Under the pieces are notes generated by a model, which worked only from the letters and a program-made list of their open reading frames with translations, was not told where the DNA came from and did not search any database. Shown piece after piece: positions 12,704 through 24,022 of a stretch of 64,000 bases of DNA. This DNA comes from Eutypa lata. Lineage: Eukaryota; Ascomycota; Sordariomycetes; Xylariales; Diatrypaceae. The first letter of the stretch is position 1. Every line of letters begins with the position of its first letter. Position numbers and translations under genes: made by a program. Where the stretch lies: NCBI GenBank assembly GCA_022661535.1, contig JAKULF010000010.1, positions 2,108,001-2,172,000 on the forward strand, written 5' to 3'.

Positions 12704-14371
12704 TCATTCGGAGGAGATGGAAGCACCCTCGTGATGGTGTGGCTTGGCGCCACTCTTATCCTCGCGCGTGAACTCTTGGGGCATTCCCACGGGCCGGTTC
12801 TTCGCGAACCGGACGGTAGCCCAGACGGACGGCGAGTCCTTGAACATGAGGTCGATCTCTTCGAGGTTGCGACCCATGGTCTCGGGGAACAGGAAGTACA
12901 CCGACACGGGCACGCAGGCCGCGATGACGGCGAACACGATGTAGTACTGCCAGCCGATGGTGTTGATAGCTACGGGAGTGACCATAGCCACGACGAAGTT
13001 CCTGTTCGCTTGGGTTAGTCAAAAGATATCTATAATGAGGGACATATTACGAGAAGAGGTGGATGATAAAAAAAGAAACAACAAAACTTACCATAGCCAG
13101 TGGTTAGCCGTCGAAATGGACGACATGGCCATACGGAGCCGTAGGGGCGCAATCTCAGTGCAGTACAGGAAGTTAGCGCCGAGGAAGCCGATGGGCACGA
13201 AGGTGTTGTAGAGGTAGATGAAGCAACCGGCCGCGATCTGGGCGGCATGGTTGTCCTCGGGAAAGGAGGTGGCCACGGCGAGAGCAACCATGCAGGCGGA
13301 CATGCCGGCACCGCTGACAATGAATACGAAGCGGCGGCCGAAGCGCTCGATGCAGAAGAAGGCCAGGAACGAGGACAGGAACTTCCAGGTCAGGGCGCCG
13401 CCGGACAGCGTGCGCGCGAGCAGCGGGCTCATGCCCAGGTTCTGCTGGAACAGGATGGTCGCGTACACGCTGATGAGGTTGCTGCCGGACATCTGCTGGT
13501 AGAACTGCAGGAGGATGCAGAGGCCGAAGCGGTACGCCAGCTTGTCCTCGCCCATCTTCAGCAGGTCGGACAGCTTGGCGGCGTGCTGGCTCGTCTCCTC
13601 GAGCGAGATCTCGATGCCGGAGACCTCGGCCTGGACCTCGAACGAGTCGGCGGGAAGGCCGCGGAACTTGGCCAGGGCATTGGCAGCGTCCTCGTGGCGG
13701 CCCTTGAGGACGAGCCACCGGGGCGACTCCGGGAACAGGTAGGTGGAGGCCATGAGGACGATGGAGAAGAGGCAGGCGATGGCGATGGGCGGGCGCCACG
13801 TGGCCGGGCCTTCGGGTAGCGTGAAGAAGCCAAGATCGATCCAGGATTCGAGCACGTAGCCCAGGCAGATAAACAGGCCGGTGAGGACGACGTGCTGGCC
13901 ACGGTTCTTAGCGCCCGACGTCTCGCTCTGCCACACGGGGACGATGGAGCTCAGCATGCCGACGCCAGCTCCCAGGATGATGCGGCCGACCATGAACTGG
14001 GCGAGGCTCCAAGAGGCGCACTCGAGGACCTCGCCGATGAAGGTCAGGACGGAGGCGCCGAAGACAACGTTCCGGCGGCCGAACCTGTCGCCGGTCCAGG
14101 AGCAGGTCAGCGCGCCGATCAGGGCGCCGACGACGAAGATGGCGACGGTGAAGCCCTGGAGCGTCGAGTTCTTCGACTTCTCCTCCCCCTCCGTGTTCAC
14201 GGTGTCGATGGCCGGGAAGGTCTCGACCCAGTTCTGCTCCGTCAACAGGCCGCCGATGCCAGCCTGGTTGTAGCCAAACAGGATGAATGAAGGCGCGACC
14301 ACGAGCGCGATGTGGAGCCGGGTCAGGGCGGCGCCCGTGAGGCCAAAAGTGCGCTTCGAGCTTTGACCCAT
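12704..14371 (-). CDS. MFS sugar transporter
   Basis: Plasma-membrane hexose or oligosaccharide permease of the sugar-porter family (12 TM). Exons 14371-13092 and 13001-12704 give 525 aa. The intron has a GTAAGT donor and an AACAG acceptor, and it restores a Trp codon at the junction (NHWLW/NFVV). Signatures seen are an N-terminal FGYNQAGIGGLL in TM1, GDRFGRR in the loop between TM2 and TM3, the central PESPRWL with a long cytoplasmic loop, a QQMSG stretch in TM7, ERFGRR between TM8 and TM9, and PETMGRNLEEID after TM12. The first ATG compatible with the family is 14371 (MGQSSKRTFG). Codon use is strongly GC-biased, unlike the surrounding intergenic DNA. Substrate cannot be assigned. Confidence 0.9.
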
Positions 14372-17228
14372 TTTGTCGACGACTTTGCTTTGCACACGCA
14401 CCGACCAAAAGAGGAATTAAAAAAAGAGGTTGGTCCGGTAGGAAGGGGAAAAGCAAGAAGACGAGCAGGAAGATTTCGAAGGGGCGACGTTTTATCTTTA
14501 TCCCTCAGTCCAGACAGACGAACAGACCGATCATCCGTCCATCCGTCTTCGCAGGGCCCCTCCTCATCGCGCTTATTGTTAGCCAGCCAGCCAGCCAGTC
14601 ATCCATCCATCCATCTATCCCACTTCAGGGTATCTCGCCTTCTCCTCAATCGCGTGTTGACCCATGACGCACTTTTTGAGGAGCCCCATGGGACTACGGG
14701 GTGGGTGGCGCCCTGAACAGAAGCTAAACCCCGGAAACTCCATGCTCATCTTTCGCCCGGCACGGACTCCTGATCTTGGCTAACGAACAGCCGGGACGGC
14801 CAATGTCGAGAGACCTATTGCCCTTGCACCCGAAAACCAACAACCCAAGGCAGTTCATTCGATTGAAGCCCGAGAAATTATCATCGCGGTCTCCTGGTCA
14901 CGATAATGAGGCTTCACTAGACCCTGCCTGCGTCGTACTACTCAGGTAATGACCCGGCCCTTTTTCGGCGGTGGGGATCATACAATGGGTCAAGAGCTCC
15001 GCCTTTCACGACCAAAACGTGAGCACTAAATTAGGCATACTGGTTTTTTCTTCTTCTTCCTGCATGCTCGTCTGCTGGGAATGGGGCGGTTGCCTTGCGA
15101 TTGATGTCTGCTTCAACATATATCAAATAGAACAAGTTGCCGATCAAATTCAGTTCTAACGTCCACTAAATGGCTGATAACGCTCTTTCATCGACATTGC
15201 AGCGCACATAAGCCTTTGCTAATGTCCAACAAGCTCACCAAGCCATGCAGCCAAGGCGGCAATCCGTTGAGGCTCTAATTCAGTTAGCAAGCCGGTAGCG
15301 TCGGGAGTTCCTGTGGAGCCTCATCGGGAGCACGCAATCACGATATAATAGGTCAACACAACTGGATCAGCGTTCCCACCTCGCGATAAGCTTACGATGC
15401 CATCCATGTCCAGGGTCTTTTTACGTGGGGGGGTAGGGGGTGACCGCCTCGAGTCATGAACACATGACCTGCATATTTCAAACATCGGTGGAGAATAAAG
15501 CCAGTCAATCTCCTGCTTTCGTTTTTCTCATGGCAAAAGCGATCGGCTCAAGAGTAGAGTAGAGTGGGTTAGAATCTCCTGTTGCGGCAATTCGTTCAGG
15601 TACAAATATCACCTATCAGCCATTCAACACGGCAGCAGCTAATGCCGGCTATAACGGATGCCGGATCTCGCGAGGTTTAGATAAACGTCCACTGAGAAAT
15701 ATGCAGGAAAGACCCATCTCTTTGCTGTGACCCGTTCAATTATTGTGTGATTACACATTGTAATCATATGTCAAGTTTTTGATCCTCGAGCGAGATAGGA
15801 AGGAAGAGTATGTTGAGAAGTGGACAAATGACTATAAGATTATTTCTTATCTACCTACATATGTACCTAAGTACCATCCGATCGCCGGAAACAATTAATC
15901 TTTGCCGTCGCTTCTCTTCAAAAAAGACGGGCCTAACGCAATGCCTATCATGCGAACTTACCACTTACCTATGCACATCAATATCAGATTTCCGAATTCC
16001 GAATACTTGGCGGGATCGACGTATAGCTAATGGAACTTATTAGCAAACGATTACAAGAAACCAAGACATGGAAGTGACCCAGGTTTCAAAAGGATGAATG
16101 AATTTGTAAATGTTTCGTAATTATATCAGCTTCAGCAGAAAGGCCAAGCCTTAGCAGACCACGTAAAATGGACAAGCACTTCGAACTTGCGAGTGCTTCG
16201 CATGGCATATCGGCTATATTGTCAATATGTCCTGATTATGGTCGCAAAGTCCCGAGAGCTTTGCGTCTTGTCTTGTGAGCCGGCTTACAAGTGAGGTCGG
16301 AAAGAGAAAGGGGTTGAAGGGGAGGTAGACACTCAGACACTGATATATACCTCCACAGAAGAGATGAATGGGGAACTTGGCATACAGAATACAATTACAG
16401 GAACAGGAAGGGATTTACAAGCATACTTCTTCCCCATTTGCCAAGGCTCAGTACCAAAGAGTTCACTCAGACTGCCAGAGTCGCATACAATGCGGAGAGA
16501 TCCGGGGAAAATACCAACAACTAGGTTCTTGGCTCATCGGGAGAGCAGCAACGATCTGTGAGGAGTAACGTGGAACTGCCAAGAATGAGGTTTGCATTAA
16601 TTGGGTTTCCAGACGATCATGTTGGGTCAATATCTTGGCATCGGATTCACCTATGTGCCCTCTGATGAATACCTTTCTTATAAAGAGTAGACTGGTAAGG
16701 GATTGAAATGGGTCGAAATGGTGATGACGTGCAAGCTTAAGAACTTCTAAAAACACGATCAATAGTCAAGAGTAGAATAAATAGAGCATCATCAATAACT
16801 TATATTGGACTACGTAGGTTCATATTTGGTAGGTAGGTTTAAAAAGCCCATTAATTATGCGCGTAGGAGACATGATGTTCTCATGGCCCCTTTTCTCCGC
16901 CAACCCATGCCTTGTTTAACCTACCCGACCCTCGCATGTTCGATTGATTGCCATTTACTGTTAGTGATGAATAATGCGACCACATATCTTCCCCTCCTCT
17001 TAATACAGCCATGCCCAACCTGTTTCTATACGCCGACAATAGGTAACGCTCCCAGGACATAGACCGGAACTTCCACTCCACGCCAGATCAATCCGGCCCT
17101 GCATCGTTACTCGTGTCATCTTGATTCGTGATTTTCCGTGGACTTTTTGTAAAAAAAAACCGAAACTCCATCCCAATTTAGGACCTGGCAGGAAATTCTA
17201 CAAGCGCAGCCAGCGATGTGTGATTAGA
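14372..17228. other. intergenic region upstream of the sugar transporter
   Basis: A CCAT-repeat-rich stretch lies at about 14581-14622, in the likely promoter or leader of the transporter. The rest shows no supportable gene. An AGTAGAGTAGAGT run occurs near 15553. Confidence 0.45.
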
Positions 17229-19033
17229 TCACCACTTCTTGACCTCGCTCCCATCCGGCGGCAGGGTCTCGTACGTCTTATCCTGGGCCTCGGACCACGA
17301 CGTCGAGAGCGAGGTGCCGTTGCTCTCGACGTAGCTCTTCATCATGGCGCGGCGCGTGTCGGCGTCGGCGTTCTTGTACAGCTGCTGGAAGAACGAGTTG
17401 ACGTCGCCGCCGTCGCCGCCGCCACCGTCCTTGTCCTCGCCCTCCTCGTCTTCGACGTCGATCTTATCCCAGTCCTTGGGTCCCTTCTTGGATGATGTTG
17501 GGTAAGCGGGGCCGCTGCTGTTGTTGTTGTTCGTTATGCCGGCTAAGGGGGCCGCGCTCGTAGTAGTAGTGGAGCTGTCTGTTGGCTTGGCATCACTGCG
17601 CGTCGGCTCGGCTGTTGGTTTTGCGCTTGCAGTAGCAGTAGCCGACGCAGGTACGGCCTCCACCTTATCCCCCGCTGATGTCGTAGACTTCAATCCAGAA
17701 GATAATTTTCCCAATAGGCTCTTATAAGAACCCTCGTCTTCGCTGACAGAGCCGGTGAGGTGGAGATCTTCAGGATGCTGGTATCTGTGGTATGTTAGCA
17801 TAAAAGCTCATGATGGACGATAGAAAGTCGCAAGCACGTACCCTAAGCTGGTGACATAACCGTAGAACTGGTTGAAAGAAGGTGCAGGGAACGAGGCAAG
17901 AGCGATATTATCAACGAGCTCGGAGTTCTCCTTACGTAGCGTCGGCCACTTGCCAGGTGTTTCTTTCTTGAGGGCGAGCTCGATCTTCATCGACTTCACC
18001 GTGTACTTCGTCTCGTCAGGCTTGATCTTGCCGTAGAGGTAAAGACTAATCTGCCCAGTGTGGGTGTTCGGAATAGGGTTCAGGGAGACCTAGAATTAGG
18101 TTAGTTGAGAATGGACACATGTCTATGTTGGAATATACTCACACTGTCTGCCTGAGCGTGTACCTGGAACTCATCCTTAGGTACGTTCTTGACGAAGAAG
18201 TCGACGTTGAGCGTGGTGTCAGTCTGATAGAAACTCGAACGGATATCGTTCTTGGCATGGATCGCCCGATATTGCGCCCAGAGTTCTTCCCATGTAGCCT
18301 TCCTTGATGCCTCATCTGCCCCTCCCGATGCTGTGGCTGTTGCTGTTTTGCTAGCGATAACCTCGTCATCGACATCCACAGGGGTAGGCTTCGCTTCGAT
18401 TTTCTTCGTCGGGAGCTCCTTAGGCGGGTTCGGGTACTTCTCCTTGACACCGACCTTCCGCCCAGAATCTCCAAGAGGAAGTTTCTCGAGCTGCGTCAGA
18501 GCCTGCAACCGCCACGAGAAAGCCTGGTTCTTCCACTGGGTCTCCTTCGAGCGTCCCCCGCCACCGCCCATAGCAGCCGCCAGGCTATCCTGCTTATTAT
18601 TGTTATTCTTCTCCGCATGAGCCTCGGAGACCTCCTTCAACGTGACAGCGTATTCCCCGTCCGCATCGACCTTGCCCAGCTGGCCATCGTCCTCGGAGGC
18701 CCGCGCGCCCTCACACAGCCGGATGGCCCAGAAGGCGCAGATGTCGGCGTCGGCGAACTGCTTGAGGCGGAAGTAAGTCACGGCGCGGCGAATCTGGGCC
18801 TCGACTATCATGTCGCGGTTGGCGCGGTCGAAGGCGACGCGGAGGGCTCTCTCGGCATCGTGGAGGGCGTGGTCGAAGTCGCCGGTGCGCAGGTGCGCCT
18901 TCGAGCGCTCGAGCAGCCAAAGTGGGGCTGGGCGCTCCTTGAGGGCTTCGGTTAGCTTCTCGATTCCCTCCTTGTATTTACCGGCCTTCACAGCCTTGAC
19001 GCCTTCGTCGGCAAATACGGCCGATGACGGCAT
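17229..19033 (-). CDS. SGT1: SGT1 co-chaperone (TPR-CS-SGS)
   Basis: Adaptor linking HSP90 and SKP1-containing complexes, needed for kinetochore assembly and SCF ubiquitin ligases in yeast. Exons 19033-18143, 18089-17842 and 17784-17229 give 564 aa. Donors are GTGAGT and GTACGT, and all phases close. Domains in order are TPR repeats (about residues 5-125, beginning FADEGVKAVKAGKYKEGIEKL), a low-complexity Asn/Ala/Gly linker, a CS domain split by the first intron (about 280-380, starting SSFYQTD), a Ser/Thr/Ala-rich linker, and the C-terminal SGS box (KKGPKDWDKIDVED to the end, with FFQQLYKNADADTRRAMMKS). The start was set at 19033 (MPSSAVF); an upstream non-ATG extension is not needed. It is somewhat longer than yeast SGT1 because of the linkers. 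Confidence 0.93.
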
Positions 19034-19639
19034 GGTGAGACGGCGTTTGCTTGTGTTATATGAAGCTTGCGTGAGTGGAAGATGAGGAAGACTTAGTGAA
19101 TCTTTCAACAGATAAGGCAAATTGTATGCCGTGATAGTTTCGTAGAAAGTCTTCTCCGTCAGTCAAGACGTGAGGTTGGTTCGTTTGTGCAATGATGGAA
19201 TGGGGGGAGGAATAGTTGGTTTAAAGTTAGTTCCAGGCAACCAACGGGGCACATGCCACAACAGCTAATGACGATGGTGGGGTAGTTAACTAACTAAACG
19301 AATAGCTCTAGAAGCTGCTATTGAATATTCTGCCGGCTTTATTTCTCGGCGTGGGGGCGGTAAAGTACCTGGTAACTGCCCTATAACTTTTGACCGCCTT
19401 CCCAAAAGGGTTGAAGTACTATGGAAGTATATCCCCTATTCACAACCTTCATATAGCATTTGATGTTTACTTATCAAGTTGAATTGTATAAAATGAACGT
19501 AATATTATTTCATTAGGATTAAAGTATATATAGTTATGCATCAAACAATATATCAATTATATTCCATGTCCTTAGACCGCTTGCTCGTGCTTGCTTTTAC
19601 CGTCACTATATGTATGCAGATCAACCAAAACACGCATAA
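19034..19639. other. intergenic, SGT1 promoter / ERG7 3' side
   Basis: About 600 bp, AT-rich near 19450-19560, between two genes on the same strand. No gene seen. Confidence 0.5.
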
Positions 19640-22094
19640 TCAAATTACCGTCTCATCCGGATACTTCGTAGCAAACATGCCGAGCGCTTTCATGGTGAAC
19701 GTGAACTTGTAGTTCGGGTATGAGATCATGCAGCTCTTGTTGAAGACGCCTTCGATAGCCTCCTGCTTCCACTCGCCGTTCGGCTGCTGTCGATCCATGA
19801 TGAGCTTGATCCCCTTCCTGATCGGCTCGATGTCTGGGTAATCGGCCTTTATCAGGGCGATCACAGCCCACGCCGTCATTACGACTTGGGAGCCCGACGC
19901 ATGCTCCACGTAGACGCCGGTTTCGCAAGACTATATATACACAATGTTGTTAGACACTATGAATTCGGCAGGGAATGGGGTAGCAGTAGATCTATATAGC
20001 ATTTAACTTACCTTGTAACTTTCTGACCATCCTCCATCTTCCCTCTGCTTCGAGATCAGGAAATCGCATGCTTTCTTGGAGTAGGTGCTGTTTCCGTAGT
20101 GTTCCCCAATGCTGTGCAAGCTCTCAACAGCAAACATCGTCGCATAGGTGAAGCAAATGGCCCAGTTTCCGTAAAACGAGCCATCTGGTCGCTGGTACGA
20201 CTTGATCCACTTCAAAGACCGTCCTATGAAGGCATCGATCTCCTTGCGTCTGTACTCGGGCCAATGCTGCCCAAACAACTTCAGCGCAGTTATAACCGCC
20301 GTGGTACACTCCACGTAATCGTACTCGACCATGATATTCGCGAAGACCTCGGCAGCATTCAGCAACTCCATCAGCTGGCTGCCACGCGTCGGCTCGTACG
20401 AAGAGCAGGCGCCGGTTTTGTTCTGATAGGTGAGAAGCGTGTCCACGGCGTCAAACAGCCGCTGGTCTTCTAGTTGCTGAGGGTACCCGGGAGTCTTCTG
20501 CAGCAAAATGACCGACTTCAGTGCTTCGGCAATGCAGTCACAGACAGCGTAGCCCTGGTCTCTAGTACTGAAAGCCCACGCCCCTTTCCGCTGCTGGCGG
20601 TAGCACACACCCTGGTCATTACAGTTCTCACGGATCTGCTGGTCGTCTAAAAATCCTAACGCTTTCTTAAGCATCGGTCGCCAGCGAGGGTCCTGCTCGA
20701 GCCCTGCATCGATGACGGCCTGTATTAAGAAGGAAGTATCCCAGCATTGTACACCGTTTGTGCCGTTGCAGAGAAGACCCTCATTATTGACCCAGAGCGC
20801 ATCGTCCAGCCGCTCAATATGCCTTCGCACTGAATACGCGCCAGGTCCATCGCGGATGTAGCATACTAGAGTATTCATAGGCGCATTGACGGGCGCTAGA
20901 TCGGCAAAATCCGTGTTCGCATCTTCCATATCAACCAATTTGCCGACCCAGTCGCAAGCCTTGTCCGAGAGGCCCTTCGTGCGACAGTAGGGGTTCCAAA
21001 CTTTGGTAAGGAACCAGTTCAAGGTGTTGAGCAACCAAGACTTAGGGTGGTAGTTGTCTCTAGGACATATAGTATTCCGGTTGCCGGGCCAGTCGATCTC
21101 TTCCCATGGCTCAACAAATAGCTCTTGCCTTAGAGCGCGGATAACGTCCGTCTCTTCGCAAGTCCATTTCTTATCCCATATGTAGCCCATGGGCAGGAAC
21201 ACCTGCCGCATGTGGATCCACCATCTCCAGGGGGCAAAGGGTACCCAGTCCGGCAACAGCCAGATCTCAGGGGGTACGGGATTGACGATATCCCATTTGC
21301 AAATTCCCAGGACGCTGAGCCAGAATTTGGCCCAGTGCGGGCCGTGCACAGCGCCACCAAGCTTGTGAAGCGTGCCTCGCGCCTTAACCATGGCAGGGTG
21401 CTCAGGGTCGACGCCGACGAGACGTAGGACAGTGTAGTTCAGCGACGTGCCGAAAACGGTACTCTCGCCCTCGATGTGTAAACCCCAGCCTCCATCTTCG
21501 GGGTTGGCTCGCGCAAGCAAGTAGTTCTTGATCTCGGTCGCGACGTACCACGGAATCGGCGTCTTGGTAGCATACCAGGTGAAGACAATGCCGGGCAACA
21601 GGAACATGGGACCGCCGTATTCGCAACCCCACTGGCCGGAGGGGAGCTGGAGCTTCTCGAAGAAGGTGAGGCCATTTTGGACAGCGTCGAGGGGTTTCTT
21701 CGGTTTCGGTAGGGCAGGTTGTTCCTTCAGAACACAATGACATCAGCAAACAAGTAGCTAGGGAGTATTGAGAGATGGTTTAAAGGGAGGCGCTTCAGCG
21801 TACTGTGTCGAGTCCCAGATAGTACTTGTCAGCAATGCTCTGTGGCCACTTCTGCACTGCTTCCTCCTCCTCGAGATAATGCCAGGTGTGGCGTCCCTTC
21901 TCGTCGAGCAAGCGCCATCGTGTTCGGTCGGTCTTGTCCTCGAGCTTCTGTCGTTTCGATTCGCCGCTCAAGCCATCTGCGTTGAGGCGTTTCTTCGATT
22001 GTTTTCCTGCCGCCGTGCCATTGACACTACCATTTCCATTAAGTTTTTCGTAACCATTAGCCTTAGTTAAGCCATTAGACGGTGTCGACACCAT
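19640..22094 (-). CDS. ERG7: lanosterol synthase (oxidosqualene cyclase)
   Basis: Cyclises 2,3-oxidosqualene to lanosterol in ergosterol synthesis, on ER or lipid droplets. Exons 22094-21804, 21724-20012 and 19930-19640 give 764 aa, usual for fungal Erg7. Visible features are an N-terminal low-complexity Asn/Lys tail, the TRWRLLDEKGR segment, repeated QW-type motifs (for example EDGGWGLHIEGEST, KQREDGGWSES), WRWWIHMRQVFLPMGY carrying the active-site His, and a C-terminal FNKSCMISYPNYKF typical of lanosterol synthases rather than protostadienol synthases. The catalytic motif reads DCIAE (about 493-497) where DCTAE is usual; the Asp and Cys are kept. The second intron donor is GTAAGT, the first GTACGC. 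A TRIM-like element lies about 300 bp upstream of the ATG. Confidence 0.93.
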
Positions 22095-22250
22095 TGTTAA
22101 AATTTTACGGCCATGTGTAATATGTCAATTGTAGGGTGACAGGAGAACTCGGAATTGTCAAGACACAACAATAAAGCTCCAGGTCCGGTCAATTGATTGG
22201 CAAAATGAGATGACAGTGGCCTGACCGCCAGGCACTCTGTGTACATACAG

Positions 22251-22324
22251 GTATGTATGTATGTATGTATGTATGTATGTATGTATGTATGTATGTATGT
22301 ATGTATGTATGTATGTATGTATGT
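22251..22324. repeat. GTAT microsatellite in ERG7 promoter
   Basis: A perfect (GTAT)n tract of about 18 units, roughly 155-230 bp upstream of the ERG7 start codon. Confidence 0.9.
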
Positions 22325-22390
22325 TACCCTACTCGGCGGGGTTACATTACCTAACGGATCTAGAGGCCTCGAAGTGCTAACCCCTGAAAG

Positions 22391-22502
22391 TGATGGATAG
22401 TAATGAGGGAGCAAAAAGATGTTGTATTCGGTTAGGTTGTGGGCTACGTAGCGATACCCTAAATAATCCATATATGGATCCGGATCAGCTGACCACCCCA
22501 CA
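22391..22502 (+). repeat. left direct repeat (putative LTR), little mutated
   Basis: Matches 23413-23524 at constant offset 1022. The last 39 bases are identical in both copies. Confidence 0.8.
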
Positions 22503-23412
22503 CACGGCCAGATTGCCCACCACGTCGACCACCGCGACGACGTATATCGACGATTCCATCTATCATAAACGTCACGATCCACCCGATCCGTTAATTCCGA
22601 CGATCTTCCTTCCGTACCAAGTCCTTTAATACACATATGGCTCGAATTCGGCCGTAACACTCAACTATACCACACTATAAATAACTACTCGAAAATTAAC
22701 CGGCTTTAATTTAAATTTTATATTAATATTAATTAAATATAATAACGTTAAGTTATAATTATATAATATATTAAAATATTTAATATATAACGTTTAAAAA
22801 TAATACGATATTATAATAAATAAAACTTTAAATAAAAATCGTATTTTTTTCGAAAAAATATACGTATATATAATATAAAACATTTAACTTTATAACTTTA
22901 TTAATATATAAATAATAACGTTAATAATTAATAAATAAATAAAAATTATTTATAAATAATAAATATAATAATTAAATATTTATAATAAATAATTTCGTTA
23001 ATTAATAATAATAATAATAACTTTAATAATAACGATTTAAATAATATATTTAATAAATTATATAATAATTTTAATAATTAATAAATTAATAATTTAATAA
23101 ATTAATTAACGATTAATTAATAATTTAATAAATTAATTAATAATTAAATTAATAATTATTTAACGATTAAATTAATAACGTAATAAATAAATAAATTTAA
23201 TAATTAATATTAAAGATTTAAAAGATTAAAATTAATAACGAAATTAAATTAATAATCGCTTAAAATTTTATAAAATTATTAATTAATAATATAATAATTA
23301 AAAATAAAAAATAATAATATATAATAAAATTAATAACGAAATATTAATAAAATAAAGTTATAACGAAAGCATTATAAATTTATCGATTTATTATTTTACT
23401 TTTAATTATTAT

Positions 23413-23524
23413 TAATAAATAATAATAAAAAAGCAAAAAGATATTATATTTGATTAAGTTGTAAGCTATGTAGCGATACCTTAAAGAATCCATATATGGA
23501 TCCGGATCAGCTGACCACCCCACA
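23413..23524 (+). repeat. right direct repeat (putative LTR), RIP-mutated
   Basis: Same sequence as the left repeat after 17 C-to-T/G-to-A changes and one transversion. Confidence 0.8.
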
Positions 23525-24022
23525 AAAGCAAACATAAGCAGATTAGCAGATCAATTAGTCTGTTAGTCTAGCTCTAGGACCCAAGAGTCGCCAAGACAGC
23601 ACTGGGCCTGGCAGGTCATGACACGTCCCGAGCAGCGGACTATCGGGGTGTATTAATGATCGCAGTACTGATTTACTGATTATTTTCTAATATAAATCTA
23701 ATACAAATATTCAACTCGTAGCCGTCTTTTATGTAACTATTATCGATCCCGAGAATAGGTGGCTACCTGGACTGGAGCGCAGTAATTTTATCGAAATATT
23801 TGGTGTTCCTTCCTATCCGAGCTCTTACCAATAACCGTGTTGATCTAAGGGAAGTACCTACATATGTAAGTAGGATTGGTCGGTATAGATATGTACGTAT
23901 GGAATGTGATAATATGAAGAGGCTGACTCTATGGTGTCATGTTTCCCCTATAATATAAGTATAAACACGTCGCTACCTGCTTACCTATGTAAGTACTTAG
24001 AGGTAGTAGTTATCTAAAGCCA
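23525..24022. other. intergenic, no gene seen
   Basis: Between the LTR element and the next gene. Contains short GTAAGTA/TACCTA motifs and no open frame of note. Confidence 0.45.

Larger units (their letters stand above)
22391..23524. mobile_element. TRIM-like LTR element with RIP damage
   Basis: A 112-bp direct repeat bounds a 1134-bp unit (22391-22502 and 23413-23524) without indels. The left copy begins TG and ends CA. The outer flanks read AAAG on both sides (22387-22390 and 23525-23528), consistent with a 4-bp target duplication. The two copies differ at 18 positions; 17 are transitions with G or C on the left and A or T on the right (14 G-to-A, 3 C-to-T). The interior from about 22690 to 23440 is nearly pure A+T and non-coding. 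Size and short LTRs suggest a terminal-repeat retrotransposon in miniature. No clear primer-binding site or polypurine tract is visible, so the class is inferred. Confidence 0.65.

Noticed and set aside
13247..13819. 190-aa plus-strand frame inside the sugar transporter
   Set aside because: It is antisense to a clear MFS gene; long opposite frames are expected in GC-rich third-position coding DNA.
22097..22660. Minus-strand 187-aa frame with a YIHT repeat
   Set aside because: The repeat is just the translated GTAT microsatellite, and the frame spans promoter and LTR sequence.
22391..23524. CRISPR-like direct repeats
   Set aside because: Only two copies of 112 bp with an AT-rich interior; fits an LTR element in a eukaryotic genome.
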